NCBI RefSeq assembly: GCF_020164475.1
Contig: NZ_JAIQWX010000043.1
Location: 1 to 43,275, forward strand
Direction: 5' to 3'
Length of the DNA stretch: 43,275 nucleotides
DNA from: Pseudomonas sp. REP124
GTDB taxonomy: Bacteria > Pseudomonadota > Gammaproteobacteria > Pseudomonadales > Pseudomonadaceae
Shown: positions 42,701-43,275 of the stretch, in pieces
How positions within the stretch are numbered: the first letter of the stretch is position 1
Layout of the letters: each line of letters begins with the position of its first letter
The notes under the pieces: generated by a model
Seen by the model: the letters and a program-made list of their open reading frames with translations, nothing else
The model's database searches: none
Told to the model about the DNA's origin: nothing
Translations under genes and position numbers: made by a program

Positions 42701-42784
42701 TACACCCTGCTGGCCAAACCCGACAAGCCTGCAACCCCCGTAGGCGTGGGGCTTGCTCGCGAAGGCGGTGGATCAGATACATAG
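39707..42784 (+). CDS. mexW: RND multidrug efflux pump, MexW-like
   Basis: A 1025-aa inner-membrane proton-driven pump, 12 membrane helices with two large periplasmic loops. Proton-relay residues are Asp400 and Asp401 in GLVVDDAIVVVEN and Lys913 in GLISKHGILIVEF. The C-terminal helices are complete up to LPCVYTLLAKPDKP. The last 14 residues (VGVGLAREGGGSDT) and the stop are encoded by a REP element (from 42738), an unusual tail. AAGGA lies 7 nt before ATG 39707. It forms a two-gene operon with the adaptor. Confidence 0.86.
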   Translation: MAFTDPFIRRPVLATVVSLLIVLLGFQAWSKLPLRQYPQMENALITVTTAYPGANAETIQGYITQPMQQSLASAEGIDYMTSVSRQNFSVISIYARIGANSDRLFTELLAKANEVKNQLPQDAEDPVLSKEAADASALMYISFFSKELSNPQITDYLSRVIQPKLATLPGMAEAEILGNQVFAMRLWLDPVKLAGFGLTASDVTNAVRQYNFLSAAGEVKGEYVVTSINASTELKSAEAFAAIPLKVDGDSRVLLRDVARVEMGAENYDTISSFGGTPSVYIGIKATPGANPLDVIKEVRKIMPDLEAQLPPNLKAEIAYDATLFIQASIDEVVKTLFEAVLIVIVVVFLFLGALRSVVIPVVTIPLSMIGVMFFMQMMGYSINLLTLLAMVLAIGLVVDDAIVVVENIHRHIEEGKTPFDAALEGAREIAMPVVSMTITLAAVYAPIGFLTGLTGALFKEFALTLAGAVVISGVVALTLSPMMCAYLLRHDENPTGLAHRLDLIFESLKRRYQSMLHGTLNTRPVVLVFAVIVLCLIPVLLKFTKSELAPDEDQGIIFMIASAPQPTNLDYLNAYTDEFISIFKAFPEYYSSFQINGFNGVQSGIGGFLLNPWNDRDRTQMQILPDVQAKLEGIAGLQIFGFNLPSLPGTGEGLPFQFVINTANDYELLLQVVDRVKKRAIESGKFAFVDVDLAFDKPEVVVDIDRAKAAQMGVSMQELGGTLATLLGEAEINRFTIEGRSYKVIAQVERPFRDNPDWLNNYYVRNNNNELLALSTLITVKDRARPRQLNQFQQLNSAILSGVPLVSMGEAIDTVRQIAREEAPAGFAVDYAGASRQYVQEGSALWVTFALALAIIFLVLAAQFESFRDPLVILVTVPLSICGALLPLFLGWSSMNIYTQVGLVTLIGLISKHGILIVEFANQLRKEKGLTAREAVEEAASIRLRPVLMTTAAMVFGMVPLIIATGAGAVSRFDIGTVIATGMSIGTLFTLFVLPCVYTLLAKPDKPATPVGVGLAREGGGSDT

Positions 42785-42830
42785 ATGTCGACTGCCCCGC
42801 CGAATTCGCGAGCAAGCCCGCTCCCACAGG
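42738..42830. repeat. REPIN overlapping the 3' end of the RND pump gene
   Basis: CCGTAGGCGTGGGGCTTGCT at 42739 and its partner CGAGCAAGCCCGCTCCCACAGG ending 42830. The first half lies in frame in the pump gene and provides its final codons. Confidence 0.88.
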
Positions 42831-42869
42831 TTCTGTGGTGGATGCAAAATCTGTGGCCGACGCCGGACA

Positions 42870-42971
42870 CTGTAGGAGCGAGCATGCTCGCGATGGTGGT
42901 CAACGATAACGCGGGGCGCCTGAATGCACGCGGTGTCTGGGAATTCATCGCGAGCAGGCTCGCTCCCACAA
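42870..42971. repeat. REPIN with mismatched halves
   Basis: CTGTAGGAGCGAGCATGCTC at 42870 pairs with CGAGCAGGCTCGCTCCCACA ending 42970. The left half is of the TAGGAGCGAGCATG type and the right half of the GTGGGAGC type, so the pair looks recombined. The stretch 42785-43275 holds no gene. Confidence 0.82.
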
Positions 42972-43012
42972 TGGGATTGGGTACATTTACAGAATCAGCG
43001 TCGTCTGTGGTG

Positions 43013-43043
43013 ACGAATTCGCGGGCAAGCCTCGCTCCTACAG
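43013..43043. repeat. Single REP
   Basis: TTCGCGGGCAAGCCTCGCTC CTACAGG at about 43018-43043, unpaired copy of the 4987-5088 type. Confidence 0.75.
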
Positions 43044-43083
43044 GTTTTGTGGTGGACGCAGGATCTGTGGGTGACCCGGATCA

Positions 43084-43159
43084 CTGTAGGAGCTGTCGAG
43101 TGGAACGAGGCTGCGATCTTTCAAGATCAAAAGATCGCAGCCTTCGGCAGCTCCTACAC
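43084..43159. repeat. Long hairpin repeat, GTAGGAGCTG type
   Basis: CTGTAGGAGCTGTCGAG (43084) ... GCTGCGATCTTT meets AAAGATCGCAGCC ... GGCAGCTCCTACAC (end 43159). It is almost a full inverted repeat with the AAGATC core in the middle. Confidence 0.82.
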
Positions 43160-43196
43160 GGACCAATCCCGATCAGGCCGGCCGGTAGGCCGCCTC

Positions 43197-43275
43197 GCTT
43201 TTGATTTTGATCCACCCGCCCCGTCGGCAGGCTGAGTGGAGGCGTTCATCCGGGGGTCAGGCGCGCAGCGCCGTG
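43197..43275. repeat. Long structured dispersed repeat, copy 2 (cut by window end)
   Basis: Matches 26058-26135 over 79 bases with one 1-bp indel and about three substitutions. It reaches the last base of the window, so its length is unknown here. Confidence 0.85.

Overview
The window is about 43 kb of GC-rich chromosome from a Pseudomonas, most likely of the P. fluorescens group. Support comes from the proteins themselves (PobA, BifA, MexVW-like pump, Fe-SOD), from a gene order from 22.9 to 42.8 kb that matches the PA4363-PA4375 neighbourhood of P. aeruginosa as I remember it, and from many REP/REPIN palindromes (GTAGGAGCGAGC and GTGGGAGCGGGC types) in the gaps between genes. I saw no rRNA, tRNA, CRISPR array, prophage or insertion sequence.

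Layout. (1) 0-5 kb: a 2-oxoglutarate permease behind a textbook sigma-54 promoter with two phased dyads; a small secreted protein made of eight DGYDRT repeats; a flavin reductase; a two-gene unit (unknown 87-aa protein plus ABM-type monooxygenase) divergent from an AraC regulator. (2) 5.1-13.6 kb: a catabolic and uptake cluster on the minus strand: thiamine-diphosphate decarboxylase (2-ketoarginine decarboxylase-like), aldehyde dehydrogenase, Tat-exported binding protein, two permeases and an ATPase of a polyamine-type ABC importer, with a divergent LysR regulator. (3) 13.7-20.8 kb: NAD(P)-binding protein, exported MBL-fold hydrolase with divergent LysR, a 58-aa membrane peptide, pobR/pobA for 4-hydroxybenzoate, and a 14-TM DHA2 exporter. 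(4) 20.9-28.7 kb: coiled-coil membrane protein, NAD-dependent epimerase, argP divergent from an ACT-domain gene and argO, sodB, and the c-di-GMP phosphodiesterase bifA. (5) 28.8-38.3 kb: iron-type envelope cluster (imelysin lipoprotein, di-haem c-type lipoprotein, second imelysin lipoprotein, DUF1513 protein), split by a 1391-aa toxin-like gene on the opposite strand. (6) 38.5-42.8 kb: an RND efflux adaptor and pump. (7) 42.8-43.3 kb: a dense pile-up of REP-type repeats, ending in a second copy of a longer structured repeat also present at 26.06 kb.

How the genes work together. The decarboxylase and dehydrogenase would turn 2-ketoarginine (or a similar 2-oxo acid) into 4-guanidinobutyrate, with the ABC importer feeding the route. 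ArgP would control arginine/lysine export by ArgO. The imelysin/di-haem/DUF1513 set looks like periplasmic iron handling and has a metalloregulator-like palindrome in front of its first gene.

The most interesting items are the toxin-like gene inserted in the iron cluster, the phased sigma-54 control region, the imelysin pair in which one member has lost the metal-motif histidine, the long structured dispersed repeat, the repeat-built secreted protein, and a REP element that supplies the C-terminus and stop codon of the RND pump.
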